This document shows, one piece after another, positions 9,600-18,354 of a stretch of 64,000 nucleotides of DNA (positions are counted from its first letter, which is position 1; the number at the start of each line of letters is the position of its first letter). The DNA comes from Colwellia hornerae. Its GTDB lineage: Bacteria > Pseudomonadota > Gammaproteobacteria > Enterobacterales > Alteromonadaceae. Location of the stretch: the NCBI RefSeq assembly GCF_007954355.1, contig NZ_VOLR01000010.1, positions 99,074-163,073 on the forward strand, read 5' to 3'. Both the position numbers and the translations under genes were made by a program. The notes under the pieces were generated by a model. That model was not told where the DNA came from and did not search any database. It worked only from the letters and a program-made list of their open reading frames with translations.

Positions 9600-9916
9600 T
9601 ATAAACCTCCTTCAAATACAGAAAGCACTATTGACAGTACACAAACTAAAAAACTAGCGAATACAAGGTAATATTTTTTATAAGCACTGATCAGGGTAAT
9701 TAAAGGTAAAAAGCAACACACTAATGCAAAGCCGGTAATCAATGCCGATACTGTTGGCAAATATAAAAATAACTGCGATAGCATTGCGCAAAGTAAAATA
9801 ACCGCGACAACACGACTTATTATTACGGGTAATGGCTTAACAAATACCGTTTGCCGCTGGCTAGTGCCGAATAAAAGGAAACATGCCAGCCAAGCAGGGA
9901 TAAAACTTAAAAACAT
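9599..9916 (-). CDS. Small inner-membrane protein, DUF3325-like
   Basis: A 105-residue protein from an ATG at 9916, which is preceded by TGGAG. A longer reading from a TTG at 9955 is possible but has no better ribosome site. Four membrane helices fill the sequence. Its position between two PepSY-TM genes and next to the DUF3649-like gene is the arrangement in which DUF3325 proteins are found. Stop and the next start overlap (TAATG). Biochemical role unknown. Confidence 0.6.
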   Translation of the reverse strand: MFLSFIPAWLACFLLFGTSQRQTVFVKPLPVIISRVVAVILLCAMLSQLFLYLPTVSALITGFALVCCFLPLITLISAYKKYYLVFASFLVCVLSIVLSVFEGGL

Positions 9917-9971
9917 AAAAACTCCATCTAGAATATAAATAACCAATAAAAACAACCACTTAACTCGAGGG

Positions 9972-9991
9972 CGCGATATTGATATCCCGCA
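9972..9991. other. Small intercistronic hairpin
   Basis: Imperfect inverted repeat GCGCGATAT / ATATCCCGC (one mismatch in nine) with a 2-base centre, between the 380-residue PepSY gene and the DUF3325-like gene. It may stabilise mRNA ends or attenuate the distal genes; no U-tract follows, so it is not a standard terminator. Confidence 0.3.
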
Positions 9992-10002
9992 TTAATCGTT
10001 GA

Positions 10003-11145
10003 TTAAATTTTGTTTAATAAACTACGCTTTTTCCGTAGGTAGGGTGAAACTAAACGACGCCAAGAAAGCGTAAATCCGGTATAAACTAAAAAACATCCAG
10101 CTAGAGACGCCAAACCAGCAATAGTTTGCCCAACAAGCCCAAAGTATTCACCTGTATGCAGGAAGCGAGCCCCCCCCCAAGCCTGCGCGCCCTTCGACCA
10201 ATCTGAACCTCGCTTTATTCGAACTACGTCAGCAGTATCGTTATCTAAAAACAGTGCGTAAGCTGCATCATAATTATTACCAAGACTGCGATCGATATAG
10301 AAACGCGTGTTTTCTGTCTCTCTTCCGAACTCTACCCACATCGAATGCCAATCTGCCGAACCATTATCAACCGCATGTTGCTTAGCAACCGTAAAGAGTG
10401 ATTCATAGGGCTGCTTGCCATCAATTAATTCTACAGGTTCACGCCGCTGACGAGGCCCCGGCGCTTCCTCTCCATAAATGCCATAAACCGCGCCATTAGC
10501 CCATTGAAAATGGAAAATGGTTGCCGTCGAAACGATGACAAATAACGGCACCATCATCCAAACACCAAAGACATGGTGCCAGTTATAATGTTTAGCATGA
10601 TGACTTTTAAAGTGTTTTTTAAATAATAAGTGCCCTTTAATAGAAGACCAGTTAAAGCGACGCGGCAACCATAAATATGCCCCTGAAATGATAAGAAATA
10701 AAAACAATAAGTTGCTGTACGCGGTGACTTCTTTAGCAATCGACTTTTCTTCTGCCGCCATTGCCAACCAACGATGAAGATCGGTAATAAAATGTAGTAA
10801 CTCTACAATCGGACTTTGCCCTATTTGCAACGTTTCACCAGAATAAGGCGAGAGTAAATACCTATGTTTACCAGCCCACACGGGAATAGCTCTTCCTTTT
10901 TCATTTATCCAATGTATATAAATGTGATTTTCATTCGGATGTTTTTCACGTGTTATGCGTAATACTTCATCTGTCGTTAACCTTTGTTCGCCCTCTAAAG
11001 GAAGAACGCTATGTCGTGAATCATCCCATTCGATGATCTGCTTTTCATAAGTTAACAGCACACCCGTAGCAGACATGATAAACACAATAATGCCAACACT
11101 AATTCCTACAACTAAGTGCGACCAAAAGAAAATCTTACGAATCAT
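10003..11145 (-). CDS. PepSY-TM domain protein (PiuB/FoxB-like), 380 aa
   Basis: A protein with four membrane segments: about 10-30 after the motif FFWSHLVVG, a pair near 142-162 and 186-210, and one near 340-365. Two PepSY-like periplasmic regions lie between them. Histidines at the membrane edges (WSHLVVG, LLHFITDLHRW, HYNWHHVFGVW, RFLHTGEYFG) are the features expected for the haem-binding ferric-siderophore reductase family typified by FoxB. It is third in the TonB operon, 48 bases after the sulfotransferase gene, with AAAGG as ribosome site. Reduction of an imported ferric chelate is inferred. Confidence 0.82.
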   Translation of the reverse strand: MIRKIFFWSHLVVGISVGIIVFIMSATGVLLTYEKQIIEWDDSRHSVLPLEGEQRLTTDEVLRITREKHPNENHIYIHWINEKGRAIPVWAGKHRYLLSPYSGETLQIGQSPIVELLHFITDLHRWLAMAAEEKSIAKEVTAYSNLLFLFLIISGAYLWLPRRFNWSSIKGHLLFKKHFKSHHAKHYNWHHVFGVWMMVPLFVIVSTATIFHFQWANGAVYGIYGEEAPGPRQRREPVELIDGKQPYESLFTVAKQHAVDNGSADWHSMWVEFGRETENTRFYIDRSLGNNYDAAYALFLDNDTADVVRIKRGSDWSKGAQAWGGARFLHTGEYFGLVGQTIAGLASLAGCFLVYTGFTLSWRRLVSPYLRKKRSLLNKI

Positions 11146-11193
11146 TTTTTACCTTTTTCATATAGTATTTAAAAACTTACATTTAACCGATGA

Positions 11194-12669
11194 TCATCCA
11201 GCGTTAACGGCTTTTATCAAAGGACCTAAATAACGTTCATAATTTCGCCAACGTGCTTTAGCACTTTGATATAATGGCTGCCGTACTTGCCATCGACTAG
11301 GTGTTTGTACTGCACGATCACTTTTATGAAAACTTAAGACTCGATCATCCCATGCTAAACCAACAAATTCGAGTAATTGACGACTTTGTATCTCAATTTC
11401 TGAGACCGTATATTCATAATTAACTTCATGTATTTGTAGTCCGAAGATATGCTTAAAATGTTGCATAAGCTTTTGGTAACCTTGCCAATAATAAGCGATG
11501 TCTTCAAGATCCGTAGACCAACTCTGTGTTACATTAAAGTTTTGAGTGAAAATTGATAAGCCACAATCTCTAATATCCCGGGTACAATGAACTATGCGGG
11601 CATTTGGAAATGCCATGGCGACTAAGCCTAAATGCCAAAAGTTCAATGGTTGTTTATCAACTACTTTACATACGGTATTAGACGCACGCTTTCCGGAGTC
11701 AATCAGATAGTCTGTTGATATTGATTGAACTTGTTTTTTTGATAAGTGATTAGCCGTTTCTGGCCATGAAAGGTCATCAATACCAAGCCTATCGGGTGTT
11801 CCTGTCGCTAGATCAGTTAGTACATTTAACTCTCCTGCACCAAAACAATCAGGGTGTGAGGCTAGTACTTGCTCAGTTAATGAAGTTCCTGAACGTGGTA
11901 AGCCCACAATAAACACCGGTTGCTCTGATTGATTGCCCCAGCCCTTGCGCGCTTTAAAAAATTCAGCGGAAAAAACGTCTATCATGTTTTGAATACGGGC
12001 ATCAAAAACTTTACGATTAAATACTTCCGTATCTTCTCGTCTAGCATTATTAGCAACTTTATACGCCATAAATGCAGCAGGATAATTTTTTTGTTGCTCA
12101 TAAGCTTTACCTAGCCCGTAACCTACGAGTGCTTTGTCTTTCAATGGTAAACATTCTAACTTGGCTTTTGCTTGTTCTATTTCCGATGAAATATCTACAT
12201 GACGACCTAAGCCTAACAGACCTGACAGGGCTTCATTTTGGGATTTATCAATTGATAAAGCTTTTCGGTAGGCATCTGCAGCTTCTTTGGCCTCACCAAT
12301 ATCTTCTGATAGCTGACCAAGACCGCAGAAAGTAATTGCGGAGTTAGGGTCTAACGTCAAAGCATTTTCAAATTCACGCTTAGCGTGATCAACATAACCC
12401 AACGCCTGATGAGACGAAGCTAATAATTGGCGCACCATGACATTATTAGGCTCTACAATGATTGCTTTGTGCAAACACTGACGTGCCTCTTCCAACTGAT
12501 TATTGGCATCCATCAACTGAGCTAACCCTATCCAAGGGGCTGCAACTTTAGCGTTAAGTTTTAATGACTGTTTAAACGCATCAAACGAGCCGGCTATATC
12601 ACCGGCTCGTTTGCGTTTATAGCCACATTCATACCAATCTTTTGCCATTAAGGCATTGGCTGTAACCAT
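11194..12669 (-). CDS. TPR-repeat sulfotransferase
   Basis: A 491-residue fusion. Residues 8-210 form about five tetratricopeptide units (for example AAPWIGLAQLMDANNQLEEA and AITFCGLGQLSEDIGEAKEA). Residues 250-480 are a sulfotransferase domain with the 5'-phosphosulfate loop GLPRSGTS (256-263) and the 3'-phosphate motif CTRDIRDCGLSIF (R364, S372), so PAPS binding looks intact. Family members move sulfate from PAPS to hydroxyl or amino groups. The gene sits 24 bases after the TonB receptor gene and before a PepSY gene, all on one strand, so it is very probably transcribed with the iron-uptake genes. The acceptor is unknown. No signal peptide is seen, implying a cytoplasmic enzyme. There is an alternative start at codon 8. 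Confidence 0.85.
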   Translation of the reverse strand: MVTANALMAKDWYECGYKRKRAGDIAGSFDAFKQSLKLNAKVAAPWIGLAQLMDANNQLEEARQCLHKAIIVEPNNVMVRQLLASSHQALGYVDHAKREFENALTLDPNSAITFCGLGQLSEDIGEAKEAADAYRKALSIDKSQNEALSGLLGLGRHVDISSEIEQAKAKLECLPLKDKALVGYGLGKAYEQQKNYPAAFMAYKVANNARREDTEVFNRKVFDARIQNMIDVFSAEFFKARKGWGNQSEQPVFIVGLPRSGTSLTEQVLASHPDCFGAGELNVLTDLATGTPDRLGIDDLSWPETANHLSKKQVQSISTDYLIDSGKRASNTVCKVVDKQPLNFWHLGLVAMAFPNARIVHCTRDIRDCGLSIFTQNFNVTQSWSTDLEDIAYYWQGYQKLMQHFKHIFGLQIHEVNYEYTVSEIEIQSRQLLEFVGLAWDDRVLSFHKSDRAVQTPSRWQVRQPLYQSAKARWRNYERYLGPLIKAVNAG

Positions 12670-12693
12670 ACTTTTTTACTACTATTGTTTAAG

Positions 12694-14817
12694 TTAGATT
12701 TTCCAGTTTAGCGTTAAAACTGCTGTACGTGGAGCGCCTAATACGGCAGATCCTGTTAGCTTATTTACCGTATTTTGGAAGGTGTTTTCCACATAAAGTT
12801 CATCTGTTAAATTAAGAATATCAAATGAAACTTCAATTTCCTCATTGATTTGGTAACCAAAGTTCAAATCTGCAATAGATTGGCTATCCCAAGTCACTTT
12901 AGGACCGTCACGCTCGCCCATATGGCGTAAACCACCTCCCAAACTTAACCCTTCAAGTGCGCCCGATTGGATTTCGTAATTTACATATAAACTACCTGTC
13001 AACTCAGGAAATACCGGTTTTGTAATTTCATCATCTCCAGCTTCAGTCACATCAACATTGGTATAGCCTAGATTAAAGGTAATGTTAAGACCATCTGTAG
13101 GGTAGATGTCACTAGAAAACTCTACGCCTTTTACTTTAACTTCACCCGCCGTTACAACAAAAGCAGGTCCACCAGCAGTATTGTTTGGATCTTGTAAGGC
13201 AACATTATTACGAAGCGTATGGAATACACCTGCCTGAAAAGTGATCATATTGTCAAAAGCTGAACCTTTAGCACCAAGCTCAAAACCGTCTGAAGTTTCA
13301 GCAGGCACTGGCTTACTATCGCTTCTAAGACCAAATTGAGGGACAAAAGCTTGAGCAAAACTAGCATAAACATTAATATTTTCAGATGTTTCTAGTGATG
13401 CACCTAAACGCATAGTAAGCTCACTATCATCAAACGATACAAGGTATTCATTACCTCGACGCCAGTTAGTTGTATCTTGCACTAATTGATCATAACGAAT
13501 ACCAGCAACAATGGTCAGTTTGTCAGTTGGGCGAAGTGCCGTTTCAGCGAATATAGATTCAAGTTCAGAATTATTTAAAGTGAAAGGCTCTGGTTCGCCT
13601 GTGCCACCATCTCCATAGCGAGGCTGATCAATATCAGCGATGCTAAATGGTCCATCAACCCCGTAACCATTAAAACGTCTATCAAATAAACGTTCATCAT
13701 GAGCTACACCAATGACTATGTTTTGATCTTGACCCCAAAAGTTAGCAGTATAAGCAAGTTGCGCATCTAAAAAAGTTGCTTCAGAGTCTGCTACAGCGGT
13801 TTGAGGATAAGCCGCCATCGCTTCTAGACCTGCGTCACCTCTATAGTTGTACAATCCCGATGTATTCTTATAATCAAAATCTGTCTGTTGTTTACTACCA
13901 CGAACGGTAAGTTTTAGGTTATCTAAAAATTCGTGACTCACTTCAAGATTAACTAAAGTGTCTTCTACTTCACCTTCACTGTTTTGATAACCGGCAAAAG
14001 TTCCTGTATCTATCCCATCAGGAATATCACCATTTTCCATCAGCGGAAATCCAGCTGGAGGCGTAACTTCATGCTTAGTGTAGGCAATACTGGCTTTTAC
14101 TGAAGTAGCATCACTAAGGTTAAATATAGCGACAGGTCGAAGTGCTGTGGTTTTTCGGCTAACTTCATCAGCATCAAATTTAAAATCTCGATAAGCACCA
14201 CTGACACGTAGTAATACAGTCCCTGAGTTATCTAATTCACCTGCATTGACATCAAAATCAACACCTGTACTACCGAATTGATCAGCGCGTAATTTTACAT
14301 TTGCCGCACTATTTTCTGTTGGTGATTTAGTTACCGTATTGATAATACCACCTGCACCGACAGGGCCTGAGGCAATTGAAGCGGGGCCTTTGAGAACTTC
14401 ATAACGCTCTACAAATGAGCTATCACGTGCACCTGTACCTCTAAAATTATTCTGAACACGGTTATCAACTAAAATTGGCGCTTCAAAACCTCGAGATAAA
14501 AACCCTGTCCCACCTGTACCGCGTCTATCTTCAGTACGGAAAATGTTAGGTAATGTGGTAAGTGCTTCTATCGGACGGGCAAAGTTACGAGCATCTAAAA
14601 GATCACTGTCCACAATATTTAAGGTAAAAGGTAGCTCTTTTGGCTTAACGGGAATACGGTTGATTAGTGATTGCTGAAATTGGCTCGTTACAATAATTTT
14701 TTCAATATCTTCTTCTTTTACTGTTTCTTCATCAGCAAATGCTATTGGCGCGGCAAGTGCAAGCGAAATTGCTGCAGCTAAAGGCGTTAACCCTTTGTAA
14801 TTATTTTCTGTTTTCAT
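12694..14817 (-). CDS. TonB-dependent ferric-siderophore receptor
   Basis: A 707-residue outer-membrane receptor. A signal peptide (about 1-28, ending APIAFA) is followed by a TonB box-like stretch EKIIVTSQ (about 40-47), a plug domain with RGTGGTGFLSRGFEAPILVDN and YEVLKGPASIASGPVGAGGIINTVTK, and a 22-strand barrel ending in NWKI. The plug motifs are those of the siderophore-receptor group. It would bring a ferric chelate into the periplasm with energy from TonB-ExbBD, which are not encoded here. A good Fur box lies 41-59 bases upstream of the ATG. It leads a six-gene operon down to 7758. The substrate cannot be told from sequence alone. Confidence 0.9.
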   Translation of the reverse strand: MKTENNYKGLTPLAAAISLALAAPIAFADEETVKEEDIEKIIVTSQFQQSLINRIPVKPKELPFTLNIVDSDLLDARNFARPIEALTTLPNIFRTEDRRGTGGTGFLSRGFEAPILVDNRVQNNFRGTGARDSSFVERYEVLKGPASIASGPVGAGGIINTVTKSPTENSAANVKLRADQFGSTGVDFDVNAGELDNSGTVLLRVSGAYRDFKFDADEVSRKTTALRPVAIFNLSDATSVKASIAYTKHEVTPPAGFPLMENGDIPDGIDTGTFAGYQNSEGEVEDTLVNLEVSHEFLDNLKLTVRGSKQQTDFDYKNTSGLYNYRGDAGLEAMAAYPQTAVADSEATFLDAQLAYTANFWGQDQNIVIGVAHDERLFDRRFNGYGVDGPFSIADIDQPRYGDGGTGEPEPFTLNNSELESIFAETALRPTDKLTIVAGIRYDQLVQDTTNWRRGNEYLVSFDDSELTMRLGASLETSENINVYASFAQAFVPQFGLRSDSKPVPAETSDGFELGAKGSAFDNMITFQAGVFHTLRNNVALQDPNNTAGGPAFVVTAGEVKVKGVEFSSDIYPTDGLNITFNLGYTNVDVTEAGDDEITKPVFPELTGSLYVNYEIQSGALEGLSLGGGLRHMGERDGPKVTWDSQSIADLNFGYQINEEIEVSFDILNLTDELYVENTFQNTVNKLTGSAVLGAPRTAVLTLNWKI

Positions 14818-14857
14818 GTTAGACCTGTGGGTAAATATTTATTTTGCGCACATACTA

Positions 14858-14876
14858 AATGAGAATCATTACCATT
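14858..14876. promoter_or_regulatory. Fur box upstream of first TonB receptor
   Basis: AATGAGAATCATTACCATT matches the classical 19-bp Fur operator (GATAATGATAATCATTATC) in most positions and lies in the short gap between the histidine kinase stop and the receptor ATG. Iron repression of the six-gene operon is therefore expected. Confidence 0.8.
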
Positions 14877-14929
14877 TACAATGGGGAGGACGAAATTGTT
14901 ACAACTGTTACATTAAAACATGAACAGGC

Positions 14930-16270
14930 TTAATTTTTTGGGAGACAGATTAGCATGCATAAACCACCATTTTTTCCATTGCTTGCTGTAATTGATCCTC
15001 GAATTGCAGCAAGTTGACGCTCTGCCAACGCTAAGCCTAAACCAAAACTTTCACTGTCGGCAGACCTTGAACTATCTACCCTAAAAAAGGGTTTGAAAAT
15101 AGTATTCAATAATTTCTCAGGTACACCTGGGCCTTGGTCAATTATTTTTATTTTGAATTCATTCTCTTGTTCAGAGACAAATAATGAGATTGTTTTTCCA
15201 ACTGGCGTATATCGTAAAGCATTTCTCAATACGTTTTCTAATGCTTGCCCTGCAGCTCTGTGACTAGAATTTTCAACTATTGCGGTATTTGGAAAATGAC
15301 TAATAATTGATTTGTTAGGAAACTCGAATTTAGCGTCTTCAATTAACACATCTAATAAATCAACAAGTTCAAGTGATTCTTGTTGTAGTTTAGGTTGTTC
15401 ATTTTCAAGCCAAGCTAATGTTAATGTATCTTCTACTAATTTTCTAATCTGTTTTGATTCTCGATCTATACGTTTAATATTTTCACTCGGTGTAGGTAAA
15501 CTATTTTCCTTATCTAGGGCTATATCAAGACGAGTAAGCGGGGTTCTTAATTCATGTGACAAGTCCGCAATCAATTGTTTTTGACTGGCAAATTGTTCCC
15601 CTATTCGGGCCGCCATTTGATCAAAGGTAAAAGCAAGATCTGAAAATTCATCATTTCGATTACCCATCAGTTTTTTGGCACTCACATTAAATTTACCTTT
15701 ACTAAATTCTCGAGTTGCTACTTTTAGCTTAAGTAACGGTGTCATAATATATCGATAAAGTAGGTAGGATAGAAATATAAGTAGGATTGCTGGCACAATG
15801 ATTTGCAAGGTAATTTGAGTATATTGCCAGTAGAAACCGGGTCTCATTCTATTAGGTAGATAAACAAGCAAGCTGGTGTTTTTATCGCTAAACGGCATTT
15901 GCATCACCGGGTTTAGGTCAAAATACAAATGAATTTTCCAGTTTACATTACGGCCTAAATTATAGCCTTTATAATATTCAGATTTTAGTGTTGCACCAGC
16001 TATGTTTTCAATATCAAAAGCAGCAACGACCATCCATGTATCCTCTTGTTTTTGCTTGATTTCTAACCAGTTATCTAATGATTTTTTATTGCCTGACAAA
16101 TACAATTTTTCAGCCTGTTTACCCCAAGAATTTAGCGTTTGTTTATCTGTTGAAGAAAGGTAACTCATACCTTCTTCAGTTTTTGACGTGAGTAAGTTGA
16201 GTAAATAAAAAACGATCACTAAACTCAAGGCGATAATTAAACATAATTTTAAAAACAGTTTATTGGTCAT
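14930..16270 (-). CDS. Two-component sensor histidine kinase
   Basis: A 446-residue membrane kinase: helix about 7-27, a periplasmic sensor region of about 125 residues, a second helix about 155-175, a HAMP linker, the phospho-acceptor helix LSHELRTPLTRLD (His near residue 239), and an ATPase domain with N (ENVLRNALRY), G1 (DQGPGVP) and G2 (FGLGLALAERQL) boxes. The ATG at 16270 overlaps the response regulator stop (ATGA); a TTG three codons earlier is less likely. The organisation is CpxA/PfeS-like. Placed directly before the Fur-controlled TonB receptor operon, it may sense a siderophore or envelope signal, as PfeRS and PirRS do for enterobactin receptors in Pseudomonas; that role is inferred. 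Confidence 0.85.
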   Translation of the reverse strand: MTNKLFLKLCLIIALSLVIVFYLLNLLTSKTEEGMSYLSSTDKQTLNSWGKQAEKLYLSGNKKSLDNWLEIKQKQEDTWMVVAAFDIENIAGATLKSEYYKGYNLGRNVNWKIHLYFDLNPVMQMPFSDKNTSLLVYLPNRMRPGFYWQYTQITLQIIVPAILLIFLSYLLYRYIMTPLLKLKVATREFSKGKFNVSAKKLMGNRNDEFSDLAFTFDQMAARIGEQFASQKQLIADLSHELRTPLTRLDIALDKENSLPTPSENIKRIDRESKQIRKLVEDTLTLAWLENEQPKLQQESLELVDLLDVLIEDAKFEFPNKSIISHFPNTAIVENSSHRAAGQALENVLRNALRYTPVGKTISLFVSEQENEFKIKIIDQGPGVPEKLLNTIFKPFFRVDSSRSADSESFGLGLALAERQLAAIRGSITASNGKNGGLCMLICLPKN

Positions 16271-16971
16271 ACAAGACAATACCCTTTGCCATGGCTAGTT
16301 TTTAGTCGTTCACCTTGCCAATTTCCTTCATTGAGTTTTCTACGTACCCGACTTAAGTGCATGTCTAAACTGCGATCATAAGCGCCAATGTTTTTATTGA
16401 GTACTTTTTGATATAAATAGGCTTTACTCAGCACTTCACCTCGGTTTAATAACAGTTCCCACAATAATTTAAATTGTATTGGTGTAAATTCTAATACTTT
16501 ATCTTCTACAAAAACGAGTTGCTTTTCAATATTGATAGTTAAACCGTCAACGGTAAGCTCTTGATTAGATGATTCAGCAACCTGATGATGACTGCGGCGT
16601 AAAATAGCTTCTATGCGCAATATTAGCTCAACAGTGCTAAAAGGTTTGGAAACATAATCATCCGCTCCCTGGCTAAACCCCTGAATTCTTTCTTGCTCTG
16701 CGTTTTTAGCAGTAACTATGATTACAGGCGTTTTGGATGATTTTCTTAATACCTTGAGCAGTGAGAAACCATCTCGCTCGGGTAACATTATGTCTAATAA
16801 AATTAAATGGTGTTGCTGTAATGAAGCTTTAAGCAAACCGGTTTCACCATCGAAGCATTGCTCTACTTTATAACCTTTTAAAGTAAGTAATTCTGTTAGT
16901 TGTTGATTAAGGATTTTATCATCCTCAATAATCAAAATATTGAAATTAGACATAATATCGTTTTTTCTCAT
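16267..16971 (-). CDS. OmpR-family response regulator
   Basis: A 234-residue regulator. The receiver domain has the acidic pair at residues 17-18, the phosphorylated Asp60 (LILLDIMLPERDG) and Lys109 (ADDYVSKPFS). The C-terminal winged-helix DNA-binding domain (about 130-232) has VLEFTPIQFKLLWELLLNRGEVLSK and DMHLSRVRRKLN features. It is translated with the kinase that follows. The ATG at 16971 has no clear ribosome site; an ATG six codons later (16953, MSNFNILIIEDD) is an equally good start. Likely targets are the flanking TonB receptor operons, which is a proposal from position only. Confidence 0.87.
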   Translation of the reverse strand: MRKNDIMSNFNILIIEDDKILNQQLTELLTLKGYKVEQCFDGETGLLKASLQQHHLILLDIMLPERDGFSLLKVLRKSSKTPVIIVTAKNAEQERIQGFSQGADDYVSKPFSTVELILRIEAILRRSHHQVAESSNQELTVDGLTINIEKQLVFVEDKVLEFTPIQFKLLWELLLNRGEVLSKAYLYQKVLNKNIGAYDRSLDMHLSRVRRKLNEGNWQGERLKTSHGKGYCLV

Positions 16972-17221
16972 AAGAGCATAAACTTACCAATACCAACAAT
17001 CAGACTTTTCTTATAAATCACTATCTGGAAGGTCTTTATTGATATTCCACAAGATAAGTAAAATACCTCTAAGTGTTAATTAACAAATATGGCAATACGA
17101 AAGCTATACCTGTCATTTTCATATCAATCCGTCATGAACAAATAATTCAGCAAATTAAACGAAATGACTGAATAGCAAAGATACTAAGTGAGTAGACAGC
17201 AAAGGCTAAATTTATTAATTT

Positions 17222-17656
17222 TTAATGAAGTTTTAACATCAAATTATCAGTAGGAACATTTAAAGCACCGTACTCTTTAACACATTCATCACAAATAGGG
17301 TTATTTTTACGAAAAACCAATAAAGGAGGTAATGTCAGCGATAACCCTTTAAAAGCAAGTAGTTTGATGTCGTTACTTGCATGCTCTGACTGACTAACAC
17401 TTTTCAAATACTCATGGGGAACAGATAAGAATCTTAGCGACAAAGTTAACTTCCCTATTTCTTCATACAATGAAGATAGATTATGACAGCTACATATCCA
17501 TGCCATCATTGTTTCTGAACACAAAGGGTTACTTTTGTAACCATAAGCTAATAAATCGTATGCTTCAGAATAAAAAAATTCAGCTTGTTGCCATTGGCGA
17601 TTAAAAAAACAATCATTACCTTGCTTTAATAACATCTGCCATTGAGCATTTTTCAT
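17222..17656 (-). CDS. Fur-regulated small Cys-rich TPR-like protein, function unknown
   Basis: A 144-residue protein with an excellent ribosome site (AAGGGGAT) and a near-perfect Fur box 30-48 bases upstream of its ATG. The first 75 residues look like two helical TPR-like pairs (GNDCFFNRQWQQAEFFYSEA; AWICSCHNLSSLYEEIGKL). Cysteines are grouped as CSCH (55-58) and CDEC (122-125), plus Cys16 and Cys46, which could bind a metal or an iron-sulfur centre. No signal peptide or membrane helix is visible. It resembles small DUF2753-type TPR proteins in size and start, but I cannot confirm this. Expected to be made under iron starvation. It is on the same strand as, and 250 bases before, the response regulator. 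Confidence 0.6.
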   Translation of the reverse strand: MKNAQWQMLLKQGNDCFFNRQWQQAEFFYSEAYDLLAYGYKSNPLCSETMMAWICSCHNLSSLYEEIGKLTLSLRFLSVPHEYLKSVSQSEHASNDIKLLAFKGLSLTLPPLLVFRKNNPICDECVKEYGALNVPTDNLMLKLH

Positions 17657-17685
17657 TTATATCCCCTTAATAAAACACTGTGAAC

Positions 17686-17704
17686 GTAATGATAATCATT
17701 TGCA
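17686..17704. promoter_or_regulatory. Fur box upstream of the Cys-rich protein gene
   Basis: GTAATGATAATCATTTGCA contains an unbroken AATGATAATCATT core, the best match to the Fur consensus in the window. It lies 30-48 bases before the ATG of the 144-residue protein gene. Confidence 0.85.
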
Positions 17705-18321
17705 TTGACTTACACAAGTGTATTTTTTAGAATGATTTGATTAATGTATGCTATTAGATAAATCAAACTTAATGCTATAACTCTCAGTTATGTATTCACT
17801 AAGCGCATGAAGTGAGTATGTTTTCAGTGACGCAATATCCTACTTTCGATTCAGCCTTCTGTAATAACTATTAGTAAAAGGAGGTAATTTATATTGCAAA
17901 ATATCATTGATGCTAATAACAAAAATGAATGATACCGAAAATATTGCAAGGTAAAGTAAATTAGTTGGTCTGTTTTTTAGTGCTTGCGTCAACTAATTAG
18001 AGATTAAATTATGATTACTTATCGGGATATTTAAAAAGAAAACTAACCTAAAACATTGTATTTACTGTCAAGCAGGTCTGAATTCACATTTAAATTTACT
18101 TCATAGCAGCTAGGTTATTTAAATAAGCTAACTTAAAATCCGGCTTAGTTTTTTGATTTTCAGCGTTAGATTTATCGTGATAAAAATGTGTATTAATAGA
18201 CTCATCGCATAAGTCGCCTCCATGTTAGTAATTTCCCTCTTCACATTACGCTCAAAATAATATCCATTAATCACTTGAATATATAACTCTAATACTTTAA
18301 ATTACCGCCATCAAATACAAA

Positions 18322-18341
18322 GGGTAATCATTCTCATTAAG
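18322..18341. promoter_or_regulatory. Fur box upstream of second TonB receptor
   Basis: GGGTAATCATTCTCATTAAG, whose complement reads AATGAGAATGATTACC, closely resembles the Fur box of the first receptor (AATGAGAATCATTACC). It ends 13 bases before the ATG of the receptor gene. Confidence 0.78.
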
Positions 18342-18354
18342 ATTAGGTGTTATT

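Larger units (their letters stand above)
17657..18354. other. Intergenic region between divergent Fur-regulated genes
   Basis: About 700 bases with a Fur box at each end. In between there is a 9-bp inverted repeat AATTAGTTG/CAACTAATT (17959-17998, 22-base loop) and a strong ribosome-site sequence AAGGAGGT (17878-17885) followed 9 bases later by a TTG that opens only a 12-codon frame. No real gene was found; an iron-responsive small RNA is possible but I see no specific evidence for one. Confidence 0.4.
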
